Origin: Eulemur rufifrons
Lineage: Eukaryota; Chordata; Mammalia; Primates; Lemuridae
DNA length: 64,000 nucleotides
Direction of reading: 5' to 3'
NCBI RefSeq assembly: GCF_041146395.1
Contig: NC_090990.1
Coordinates: 46,014,001 to 46,078,000 of the forward strand
Shown here: positions 12,800-21,756 of the stretch, piece by piece
Position numbering within the stretch: the first letter of the stretch is position 1
Layout: each line of letters opens with the position of its first letter
Program-made: the position numbers and the translations under genes
Notes under the pieces: model-generated
What the model was told of the DNA's origin: nothing
What the model saw: only the letters and a program-made list of their open reading frames with translations
Databases searched by the model: none

Positions 12800-13133
12800 C
12801 AAAATCCCTGGAAACTAGTATCAGTGGTGGGTCTCCCTTGCTTCCTCACCTCTCTCTTATCCTCTATTCTTCCCTCCTCCTTTTCTTTTTCTCATTCATT
12901 ACAGCCAGTGCTACATCTCAGGACTTCATATTTCCTCACCTCTTTCTAACCAATCTCTTTGCCTCCATTACTAGAATAATCTGTCTAATTTGCAAATCTT
13001 ACTTTGCATATCTTTTGGTTAAATACCTTTGATGTCTTCCTGATCCCTCAAGCAAAAGTTCAAACGACTCATAAGACTCTCCACTATCCTGCCTCAGCCT
13101 GCCTTTCTAACTTCATGTCTAGTTACTGTAATA
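12800..13133 (+). repeat. L2 LINE, left part
   Basis: Sense L2 sequence (CTCAAGCAAAAGTTCAAACG, TAAGACTCTCCACTATCCTG) interrupted by a DNA transposon and resumed at 13476. Confidence 0.6.
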
Positions 13134-13475
13134 TACTCATGTGCCACATAACAACATTTCAGTCACAGACAGACCACGTATATGACAGTTGTCCCATAAG
13201 ATTGTAATCCTGTATTTTTATTGTAGCTCTTCTACGTTTAGATACACAAATACTTACCATTGTGTTACAATTGCCCACAGTATTTAGTATAGTAACATAT
13301 TGTACAGGTTTGTGGTCTAGGAACAATAGGCTATATAACACACAGCCTAGGTGTGTAGTAGTCTATACCCTCTAGGTTTGTGCAAGTACACTCTACGATG
13401 TTCACACAATGACGAAATTGCATAAAAATGCATTTCTCAGAATGTATTCCTGTTATTAAATGACATATGACTGTA
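13134..13475. mobile_element. non-autonomous DNA transposon (TcMar-Tigger-like)
   Basis: About 340 bases with related inverted ends: CATGTGCCACATAACAAC at the left and the reverse complement of ATTAAATGACATATGACTG at the right, TA-rich at the junctions. The interior (ACTTACCATTGTGTTACAAT, CACAGCCTAGGTGTGTAGTA) is a familiar mammalian MITE. It carries no transposase frame. The superfamily name is my best recollection; the subfamily is not certain. Confidence 0.6.
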
Positions 13476-13885
13476 CAAGCTAATCCCAGCTGGGCAACTA
13501 GCTACAATCAAATACATCCCAATTCTTTCACCCACTGCATACATTGTTATCACTGTGTTTTCCTGGAGAGAAATAACCTTGCCACTCTCTTGTTCACCTG
13601 ACAAATGCATACTTCTGGCCTAATACAAATGTCATTTTTTCTTTTGTAGCCTTCAAGACTCTCTCTGTCTGCACACCCAGGCAAAATGAATCATTCTTTC
13701 ACTACTGCCCTTTATGTATACCTAAATTGGACATAATACTTATCACATTAGGTTACTGTTTAGTTTGTGTCTTGTCTCTTCCTTTGGACTAAAAGCTTCT
13801 TGGAGACAGGAACAATGTCTCATTCTTCTCTGTATCTCTAGCTCTCAGCACATTCAATGTGCCTAGAACATGGTACATATAAAAC
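13476..13885 (+). repeat. L2 LINE, right part with 3' end
   Basis: Continuation of the L2: AGCTTCTTGGAGACAGGAAC ... CTCTGTATCTCTAGCTCTCA ... GTGCCTAGAACATGGTA, the canonical L2 3' end. Confidence 0.7.
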
Positions 13886-14014
13886 AGTAGTAGTACTATT
13901 AATACAGCTACTCTGTATTGAGTACATATTAGCACATTCAATGTGCCTAGAACATGGTATATATTAAATAGTAATAATACTATTACTACAGCTACTATAT
14001 ATTGAGTACACATA
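13847..14014 (+). repeat. two-copy tandem duplication, 84-base unit
   Basis: The unit beginning AGCACATTCAATGTGCCTAG occurs at 13847 and again at 13931, with a few substitutions between copies. The repeated peptide seen in the minus-strand frame here is a by-product of it. Confidence 0.9.
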
Positions 14015-14165
14015 ATGTACTAGGTAATTTATATATGTTTTCTGAATATCTCTCATTTTCCAGATGAGAAATCTAAAGCTTACAGAGGTTAAATAATTTG
14101 CCTGGAGTCATATGGTAGAACTAATATTAAAACCTAAGTTGAACTCCAAAGCCAATGCTATGTTG
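14015..14165 (-). repeat. MIR SINE
   Basis: TTTTCCAGATGAGAAATCTA ... TGCCTGGAGTCATATGGTAG, reversed MIR. Confidence 0.6.
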
Positions 14166-14329
14166 TTGTTGACTAGTTGGAGATATAAAAGGTCACTTTG
14201 GAAATGGTGCCAATCTACCACATGAAACTGAGTTAATGAACTATAGACAATGCACACAAAACTCACCACCTAATGACAAGACCATGGCATCTACATAGCA
14301 ATGTAATGCAAACTGATACCTCTTGTGCA

Positions 14330-14465
14330 TTTCAAAGGTTCTTAGCTCTTTGCAAAACAGCCTTCAGTTCTTACAATAGGTTGATGTCCTATTTTACAGG
14401 TTTATGCAACCATCTCAAGGTCACACAGCCTAGTACCAGCTGAACTAGGCCTGAACAAGGCCTAG
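14330..14465 (-). repeat. MIR SINE fragment
   Basis: CTATTTTACAGGTTTATGCA followed by CTCAAGGTCACACAGCCTAG fits the reversed MIR. Confidence 0.55.
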
Positions 14466-15709
14466 AATTTTTTTTTTTTTGGTTACTTAAAAAAAATTAT
14501 TATTATTATTTTTTTCACTTAAGCCACTATATCCCATCAAGTGTATTTCTAGGTGAAGTAGTATGCCAAGTGAAGATGGATGCTCAGTGGAGAAGGCTGG
14601 GATTAAATGCCACAGGATTTCTAGAGCAAGAGCATATCTGAATCTACGAGGGGCAGCCCAGAACGGCAAAGCTTGTCTAATGCCAAGGACAGCCACAGTA
14701 CAGTACCTCCCAGTAATGCTGCGTCAGTCGACTAGTTGTAGGGTGCAAGACTAAAGCCAAAAATGTGATTCAAAATAAAATGTGAGGTTTCTCTAACCTC
14801 TAATTTAACCGTGCCAGGTCCTGTTATTAATTAATTAGGAACCTACACCAAGGACAGTTAAGAAAATCAGACAACTGCCAGGTTGCTTCCTATTCCTCTT
14901 GACTTCTTATTGGACAATTTTTTTCAAGCAAGGTAAGCGCAAATTTTCCTCTAACTCAGTTATTCAGCAAAATGTCCTAAGCTACCTGACGCAAAGCAAA
15001 GACATTTTTAAAAACAACAACAAAAAGAGCAATAGCCTGGTTGTGAAGCTTTCCATTTAAAGAGATACACTCTCCCTTTAGAGTTCTTTCCCTGCTCTGC
15101 ACCAATGGCTATTTTGTTGTTTAAAACACACAGAGAAAACGTTGACATTGAAATATCCAGATTACATGGTCTTAAAGAAAGAGTCTAGCTTAATGAAATA
15201 AGATGAGTCAGTGAGATGAAGGACTTAATGTTCCAATAATTATCTTTTAACCCTCCCCCCCCTTTAAATGTCAAAACTCTTATTAGAGTTCATCTCTTGA
15301 TGGACAGGAAGGGGAGGGGTTGGGTTAAACTTTGTGGGAACCTAGATTTTGCAAGGATATTGACAAATTAGATGCTTGGCAATTAAATCAGAATTTCACT
15401 GTATCTTCTGTTTTAAAGGAACAGCTTTATTCTTGAGGGAGCCCACCTAACAATTATATGTTCAGTCATCTGCAGAGAATAGAGCAACTGTCTTTTTCTT
15501 TCCGAACCTAGGGTAGAAGCTTTATTTCACTGCAAGTTCTCTGTGACATTTTGCACTCTCTTGATTTAATGCACCAAAGAGGATCTTTAACTTTCGGTCT
15601 ACATCAGTGCAAATAAAGGTTAAATCTCTCACTAACCATCATGAACTAGCCTAATAACTCACGAGAGGCTCTGGAAAAAGAAACCAAGAAAGCAGGTATG
15701 CAGACTTGA
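14466..15709. other. repeat-poor NFIA upstream flank
   Basis: No gene and no recognised mobile element. Contains short T runs near 14469 and AT-rich possible conserved non-coding sequence (for example TATTAATTAATTAGG at 14824-14838). Confidence 0.5.
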
Positions 15710-16320
15710 TAAAAACGTGCAAAACCCGCACAACCGCAGGCAAAGGCACTATATCCTCACATCTGCCCTGTACCGGCTGCGAGGTCCGCAAGCACGGGAA
15801 CTTGTAATGCGCCAAAAATACGATCCCGCGAGCTGGGCCTAGTAACACAGGGGCTTTTCTTCAGAGCGGTGTCCCGACCGGAGCTTGCGCCGAATGTAGG
15901 GGCTCCTATTGGCCACGCGCCGTGGGGGAGGAGACGACTGGCGGGGAGAGAGACTGGAGGAGGGGAGAAGGGGGCAAGGCCTTTTCCCTGTCCCCTCCCG
16001 GCCCCCTCCGCAGGCTGCTGCGGCTGCCTAGTGCGTGGTTACTATGCAAATTGCAGCGATTGAGGAAATAAACAAGGGGGTAGGGTAAGGAGAGCGGGAC
16101 TGAGGGAGACGAGCGAGGGGCTGCCGAATCGATTGCAACTTCTGCAAAGTCTCGTACAATCCAAAGCACGCAAGGCAAAACGAGAGAGAATCTGAGAACC
16201 AGCCAGCCCAGGTTGGATCGAGAGAGAGAGAGAGAGAGAGCGCGAGAGAGCGCGCGAGCGCGCGCGCGCGAGCGCGAGAGTGAGAGAGGGAGAGAGCGAG
16301 CGAGCGAGAGAATGAGAATT
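15710..16320. promoter_or_regulatory. upstream CpG island
   Basis: A second CpG-rich block about 5.5 kb before exon 1. It has an octamer ATGCAAAT at 16044-16051, a TTGGC half-site followed by GCCG at about 15909-15923, and ends in the GA/CG tract. From memory, human NFIA has an alternative transcript starting roughly 5 kb upstream of the MYSPL exon; this island and the CCAAT/GC-box element at 17.0 kb are the best local candidates for that promoter. I could not identify the alternative exon with confidence. Confidence 0.5.
16219..16317 (+). repeat. (GA)n / (CG)n / (GAGC)n low-complexity tract
   Basis: About 100 bases made of a GA dinucleotide run, alternating CG steps (about 16251-16272) and GAGC/GAGA units. 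On the minus strand it produces open Ser/Leu/Arg/Ala frames in all three phases, which is a repeat artefact. The alternating CG part is Z-DNA-prone and the GA part triplex-prone. Confidence 0.85.
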
Positions 16321-16998
16321 GCAATTGCAAAAGCCTTCTGATTTGGAGTAAAAAAAAAAAAATCTCCAAGAAGCCTGCAATTGGCCAACAGCTTTTTAAA
16401 AAATCTCTTCCGGGTTTTCAACGGTTCCAAGTTTATTTAGATAATTTTAAAATGCAAAAAAAAGGGGACAACAAATGAAGCAATTCGTCCGAGCATTTTA
16501 AAGTTTCTCACGTACTCTTTTTACATTGCAATGGTACGTGGTACATCTTAAACTTTCTATTTTGCCTTTATGTGATATGCGTTGTATAAACAACAATGGT
16601 AGAATGATTTTATTTAATGGCTAAGACTTTAACATTTCTCTAGCTCGCATTTGCACTTAAGTGATTTCTGGGTAAATGTCTATTGTGATGGTTTTGTTTT
16701 AAAGATGTAGCTTTGTGGATGGTGTTTTTGCTATGTGCATCAGAGACCGGGTTTCCTTTTTTTTTTTTTTCTCGGGATTTGAAAAAATTGCTGAGCTTGA
16801 CAGATTTTTTTTTTCCTCCTAGCGCTTGCTCGATTCCAGAAAGGGGTGGGGGGAAATCCTGTACGTGCTCTGTTCTGTAAAAGACGTCTGCCCTCAGCAC
16901 TCAACCTAACCCGAAAAGAAATGTCTGGACCAGGAGAATAATTGACGATTTGATCCTCTAATCAATGGGACAACATAGGAGATTGACAAAAGCTCTAT

Positions 16999-17100
16999 CC
17001 AATCATGAGAACGCTTGGGTGTACAATGGTTCTCAGTAGCCAGAGGGGGCGGGGCAGAGGAGATCTGAAGTTCTCTGCGGCTCTGAAGGGGATGGTGTGG
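16999..17100 (+). promoter_or_regulatory. candidate alternative NFIA promoter (CCAAT + GC box)
   Basis: A CCAAT box (16999-17003) is followed 41 bases later by a strong GC box GGGGGCGGGGC (17045-17055), classic proximal promoter spacing for a start near 17.08-17.12 kb. A donor-like AAG|GTGAGG follows at 17343. Whether a spliced first exon exists here, and whether it encodes anything, cannot be settled from the sequence. Confidence 0.35.
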
Positions 17101-18889
17101 TTCAAGCTGTCAAAGCTACGAGCTCTTCCGGATTTAGCAAGCACAATAGGAAAGAGTTTTTGAGTTTAAGAAAAAAAAAAAAAAAGGCTGATCGGAGGAT
17201 TTTTGCATTAATCGTATGCCCTCTTCCTTGCCCTTTGGAAAAAGTCAGAAAAATTCTGCAAGAGAAATAACTTTGCATGAGTTATTAACTTTGCATTAGT
17301 TACTATTTTTAAACTCAGGGAAGTTGGTAACTGTTGTGGAAGGTGAGGTTCAACTTCTTTAAGAAACGTGTAGCTTACATCTTGCCTGAATTGTGGGTCT
17401 ACAGTGAGGATTGGGAAGTAATATATTGCGTACTCAGCATTACAAAACTTCTCACTTTGATTATCTTAGAAGCTCTGGCATTGCAAGTACTTTGAAAGCA
17501 TGGGTGAGCCTGTCTTCTTGAACTCTAAACAACAGTTTTAAGGAAGAGAGAATGTTTCACAGGTGGACTGACAGCTGTTTTATACATTGAAAAGGAAGAG
17601 GGGGAGTGGTTTTTCTTGGTCTTTCTTGAGTTCTGCTGTTTAAGTATATGGTCAGTAGCCAATAGGATATTAAGACCGGCCAAGTTCACAGTTCTTCTTG
17701 TTACCACAACAACCCCTGTGGAGAGTGCAAGTGTGGAAGATTGCTGACTTGCTAACTGTTAGCTGGAGTCTGGCCTCTTGGACAAGTCCTTGATACTAAT
17801 CCAGTGGAAACCAACTGCAGTAGCTTGTCTTGGAGACAGTAACTGGCAGCCTCTGACTAAAATATATCCATCTCCTCCTCTCTTAGCAGTGTAGACACCT
17901 AATTCTGCTGGGAAGTGAATGGAAAATAATATGGGCTCTTTCCTTTCTTTGGATTAAATTCCCATTGAGCTATTTCCCAAGGCTTTAGGCCTTCCAGTCA
18001 AATCTGGTTTGGAAATTTGATGTAAGAATTCACTTGGATGCTCACTTCAGCAACATGATTCAATTTAGGATTATATGCACATAAGAAAAATCTGCACACA
18101 AGTGACCGCCAGGTCAAAAACTAGAGAAAAAAAATGTTGAAAAATGCTAGTTAATAAAGTTAGTCTTGGTAAGAACTACAGAGTTATGGTGTTGTCACTT
18201 AGGAATCCCAGTCCTATCTTCACTGCTCTGGGCATTAAAATCTAAATCATATTAATAAGATCTCCCTATTAAGTAACCTCCAAAATGAGAGCTATTTGAG
18301 ATGTACATATAAGTGAAACCTTATTGACGTAATTTATATATCTAAGAGGATTTCACTAAAGCTGGCAAGGTAATGTTTCTGCAAATAAAACACAGTAAAT
18401 GCAAGGCTGGGCTCTGTGCCAGGAAGAATATGGATAGCAAGAGCATGACAGGAGCCTCCTTTGCGCAGAGACAATCCCATTTCAAGGCAGCCTCCTACCA
18501 CTTGCAAAATAAATGACTGGAGCAGTTATTTCCAATAAGAGGTTTATCCTTCCTAACAATGGGTCATTTATATAATTGCAGTAAACTAGTTTTTGTACTT
18601 CACCTGTGTTTCCTACACTACTCTCTTTACTATCCTTTCTTCTTCCTCCCTCCATCCCTGTTCTCTCTCAAGTGTCTTAGTATCTTTGTCAACTCTAGAC
18701 AGGATTTACTTTTGCAACTTGGGAAGAGGGGAGAGAGTTGGAAATGTTTTTTACCCCCAGTCTGCCCTTTGAGAAACATCTGTTTCTTTGTGCGTGTGTT
18801 TAAATTTATGCCTGTTGGAGAGAAAGTTACCAGAAGCCTTTCTGTAACTGTAACTCTTCTACTGTATTTTTCTCAGTCTTGTTTCCAAA
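17101..18889. other. region between candidate promoter and GC-rich block
   Basis: No convincing exon or interspersed repeat. Candidate donor-like GTGAGG at 17343. Short frames only. Confidence 0.5.
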
Positions 18890-19110
18890 GGCTGTAGTTG
18901 GAACTGTGCTTTGTAGTGTTTCCCCCGCCTCCTTTCCCCCACCCCTGCGGGGGAGGGAGCGAGAGCTGGCGGAGATAGGAGAGAAAGCAGGAGCGGATGT
19001 GAAGGGCTTTGGTGCTGAACTTGGATCCAGCCCTTGCCTAGAGGGCGCAAACAATCGTCCCATATCCAAAAGTCTTACGAAGGGCGCCAAAAGTTACTTA
19101 AGATAATATT
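18890..19110. promoter_or_regulatory. GC-rich promoter-like block
   Basis: A short GC-rich stretch in otherwise AT-rich flank, with C-rich then G-rich runs around 18920-18960 able to pair as a small hairpin, and GAGCGAGAGC-type sequence like that in the two CpG islands. No exon is recognised. Possible minor promoter or enhancer. Confidence 0.3.
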
Positions 19111-19702
19111 GCTAACCGCAGAAAGCTGGAAATCGCAGGCACATCCACTGCTGCAACAAAAGAAGTTTTTAAAGTAGAAATATCAGCATTAAATTACTTT
19201 CCCCCCCTTTTTTTTAAAAAAGGGCGACGTGCCAGTCCTTAAAAAAAAAAACAAAAAAACTTTTTTTTTTTCCTTGAGACTCAATCAAAAGTAAGAATCT
19301 TTGCTGTTTTGAAAAGAGGCAGATGTGAAGTGTATCTTTTAATACACCAAAAGAAAGATTTTAATCTGCTCTGGAAGAGAGCTTCCCAAGAGTACACACT
19401 CCGAACAATAACTTCTCACTGTGCCTCAGTTACATGTTGGGACCGTCAGCCAGAAACTTCTATCGAGGAAACTTGGAGCGCGTTGAAGTTATAGATCCCA
19501 GCAAAGGTTCTCGTGGCCAGGGATGTTGTCTCTGTAACTCGGGTTAGCTTTTAGAACATTTCTCCCCTGCTGCAATCCAAGAGGAACCAAGGAAAAGCAG
19601 TTGTTTAGTTTGGAAAAATAGACTCTCTCATTAAAGGTTGAAATTATTATTTCCCCTCACCTCTTAATAAATAATCTAAGCGATTTCAAAGTATGTCCAA
19701 GA

Positions 19703-19726
19703 GGGCGGGGGCGGGGAGGGGAGGGG
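19703..19726 (+). promoter_or_regulatory. G-quadruplex-prone GC-box run
   Basis: Five consecutive runs of three or more G, separated by single C or A bases, lie about 2 kb upstream of the NFIA start. The GGGCGGGG cores are also SP/KLF-type GC boxes. Either reading fits promoter DNA. Confidence 0.5.
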
Positions 19727-20153
19727 AAGAGAAAAAGGTTTCTTGAGCATTCAGGAATTATTTTAGCAATAAAGTACCTAGAGTACAAGCACAAAATAAC
19801 TTTAAATAGATGGAGAATTATTTCAGAGGTTTTATTTCGTTCTTTCTCCAGTAGAATATTTCCTGCCCCTTGCTTTAAAAAAAAAAAAAAGTCTGAATGA
19901 GAGTGGCCTTAATACATCACTCAGATGTGAGTGGGCATTCCTTCAGGAATTTCCTCTCTTCAGAGACTCTCTAGCTATGTCACCTCCATCAAGGAGCAGA
20001 TTTCCTTGTCTTTGTGCCAGTATCTTTCAACGTGATACCCTCCTCTTTCCTTTTGGAATTTTGAGAAGGGTGTCAAATGCAGCAGGTTGCAAACTACCAT
20101 GAGGGAGAGGAGGAGGAAAATACGGGATAGGGTTTGGAGGAGGCAGGTATACT

Positions 20154-20166
20154 CCCCCCCCCCCCC
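20154..20166 (+). repeat. 13-base C homopolymer
   Basis: Uninterrupted C run 1.6 kb upstream of NFIA exon 1. It is likely length-polymorphic and error-prone in assembly. Confidence 0.8.
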
Positions 20167-20227
20167 AGGAGAGAAGAGAGCCTAGGGAGAAAATATGAGG
20201 TTAAAAAAAACTGGAAAAGCAGGCTTA

Positions 20228-20242
20228 TTGGCAACTTGCCAA
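20228..20242. promoter_or_regulatory. perfect palindromic NFI binding site
   Basis: The sequence TTGGCAACTTGCCAA matches the full NFI dimer consensus TTGGC(N5)GCCAA at all ten fixed positions. It lies about 1.5 kb upstream of the NFIA start codon. A chance match in 64 kb is expected about 0.06 times at even base composition. This suggests, without proving, that NFIA or a paralogue regulates this promoter. Confidence 0.6.
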
Positions 20243-20878
20243 ACCCTAAAAACCACCCCCCTTTTCTGCCAAAACAATACTTTAGCAAACCTAAAATAAT
20301 TGCAGGAAGTTCTTTTCCATTTTAAGAACTATTACCTGGGGGAGGGAAAAAGGGGATTCTTAAAAGGCACCCTTCCAGAGGTGTCTCAGAAACAGGGACG
20401 GTAATGATAGCCTATGTCCAGTTTTGGGCACGCGTTTGTGGATCAGAATATCTCCCTTCCCTAAGGGGACATCCCTTTCACTTTTTTTCCCTCCTAAAAA
20501 GAAAAAGATGTCACAGCTAAACCACTGTTGTTTCTGAACGTGATAGAACTTTTTGTGTGGTGTGTGTGTTCAAACCCACTAGTTTCACAGTCCTGGAAGG
20601 GAGAACGCTCATTAATCTCCGCCTTCCTTTCTCCAGACACTCCCCCCCCCACCCCAATCCGGGTGAATCTTCTGTGTGAAATTATTCCCCACCACCCCCG
20701 CTTCTGAATACCATAGGACTGAAGCTGCACAAAGTTTGCAGGATTGTGTGCATAATTACCTCTGCCGACGAATCTATTCCCACAGAAAGCTTCGCTGGAG
20801 AGATTACAATGCTTTGAGCCTTACCGCATTTCAGAGGGGGGAAAAAAAGTTACCTAGGAGGTCTGATTTTTCAAAGAA

Positions 20879-20896
20879 ATTTGCATACATGCAAAT
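20879..20896. promoter_or_regulatory. perfect inverted octamer pair (POU-type site)
   Basis: Two consensus octamers face each other: ATTTGCAT, the spacer AC, then ATGCAAAT. The 8-base arms are exact reverse complements. It lies about 0.83 kb upstream of the NFIA start at the edge of the CpG island. Octamers bind POU factors (OCT/BRN families). Occupancy and function are inference. Confidence 0.55.
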
Positions 20897-21441
20897 GTGC
20901 CGCCCGACCTCCTCCTCGGTTCTCTACGTGCCCACACAGTGGCCCGGGGGTGCAGGGCAACCTGGCAAAGTTGCCCAAGTCCTCCGCCGAGGTCCGCGAA
21001 GGTCTGCGGCGGGGGTGGGGGGATGGGGATGAGGAAAAGTAGTTTTGTTTGCTTAAGCACATCCTGTGGCAGCCTATAGCTGCCCCGGAGTACAGACTGT
21101 AACTGCTCCTCACTGCGTTACCCAGTAATGCGCTGATCGGGGAAGGGGGGCGGGGGGGCCGGGGAGCGAGCGGGAGAGCGAGCGAGCGAGCGGGCGAGGG
21201 AGACAGCGAGGGAGCGAGCGAGCGAGGCGGCGACCGCGAGCGGCCGCGGAGGCTCGGGACCCGGCTGGCCGCGCGGCGCCGCAGCCGCCCCCTCCCCCAC
21301 GCCCCCCCCCCCCCCCCGCGGCGGCGGCGGCGCGAGCGGGCGGCGGCTGTGCGGTGCGGTGCAGAGCGGAGGCGGAGGCGGGCGCGCGGGCAGCTCGCGG
21401 GCACCCGGCCGGGCCGGCGCGGGAGCGGGAAAGGGTGCGCT

Positions 21442-21571
21442 ATGCCTTTAACGCCCGCGTACAGTAGACATGTATAGTGGAGTGTAGGGAAACTCTAGGC
21501 GGGGTTAAAGTTCAGCTCATGGAGCGGCAATAGCGCTGGCTGGCTGCAGTTGAGCCGAGTTGGAAATGTGA
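21442..21571 (+). promoter_or_regulatory. cluster of four short upstream ORFs before NFIA
   Basis: Four ATGs precede the main NFIA start and all close before it. They are 21442-21477 (11 codons and stop), 21470-21487 (5 codons and stop), 21519-21533 (M-E-R-Q-stop) and 21566-21571, a minimal ATG-TGA start-stop element. If the mRNA begins upstream of them, ribosomes must scan past or reinitiate after them, which would lower or condition NFIA translation. Whether each lies in the transcript depends on the unknown start site. Confidence 0.5.
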
Positions 21572-21588
21572 ACGCAAGAAGCAGGCTT

Positions 21589-21604
21589 GATTTTTTTTTT
21601 CTCC

Positions 21605-21635
<31 letters not shown>

Positions 21636-21664
21636 TCCTCTCTCCCTCTTTCTCCTCTCTCACC
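21589..21664 (+). repeat. pyrimidine-rich tract with (CT)n, NFIA 5' UTR
   Basis: A T run followed by a long (TC)n microsatellite and further CT-rich sequence ends about 65 bases before the NFIA start codon. It is length-unstable by nature and would be a polypyrimidine stretch in the 5' UTR. The long frames across it on both strands (Ser/Leu and Arg/Glu runs) are artefacts of the repeat. Confidence 0.8.
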
Positions 21665-21729
21665 CACACTCACGCACACCTCCAAACCGCACACCCAGAC
21701 GCACACGCACACCCCACCGCCCGGCAGTT

Positions 21730-21756
21730 ATGTATTCTCCGCTCTGTCTCACCCAG
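21730..21756 (+). CDS. NFIA: NFIA coding exon 1 (MYSPLCLTQ)
   Basis: First coding exon of nuclear factor I A. Nine codons read MYSPLCLTQ, the N-terminus of the common NFIA isoform, and are followed directly by a good splice donor (CAG|GTAAGC at 21757). The exon ends in phase 0 and joins exactly to the DEFHPF start of exon 2 at 27201. The start codon has a purine (G) at -3 and T at +4, so its initiation context is moderate; four short upstream ORFs precede it. It sits inside a large CpG island, as expected for a developmental transcription factor gene. The paralogue NFIB differs here (I at position 5 and an extra M, from memory). The transcription start cannot be fixed from sequence alone. Confidence 0.95.

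Larger units (their letters stand above)
21430..21729 (+). promoter_or_regulatory. NFIA: NFIA proximal promoter / 5' UTR of exon 1
   Basis: GC-rich DNA directly before the start codon, inside the main CpG island. No TATA box lies at a sensible distance, as is common for CpG-island promoters with dispersed starts. It holds four short upstream ORFs (separate entry) and a pyrimidine tract at about 21589-21664. The exact transcription start is not visible, so how much of this is UTR rather than promoter is inference. Confidence 0.6.

Noticed and set aside
15906..16430. 174-codon minus-strand ORF and two overlapping frames
   Set aside because: All three phases are open because of the GA/CG repeat; the Ser/Leu/Arg/Ala runs are repeat translation, not protein.
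20676..21032. 118-codon + strand ORF just upstream of NFIA
   Set aside because: Protein-like at first glance, but the C-terminal half runs into Gly/Arg/Pro CpG-island composition. No domain is recognisable, and it sits in probable promoter DNA. Possible only if conserved, which cannot be checked here.
20871..21404. 177-codon minus-strand ORF in the main CpG island
   Set aside because: Arg/Pro/Ser low complexity across the GAGC and C runs; stops are rare in such GC-rich DNA.
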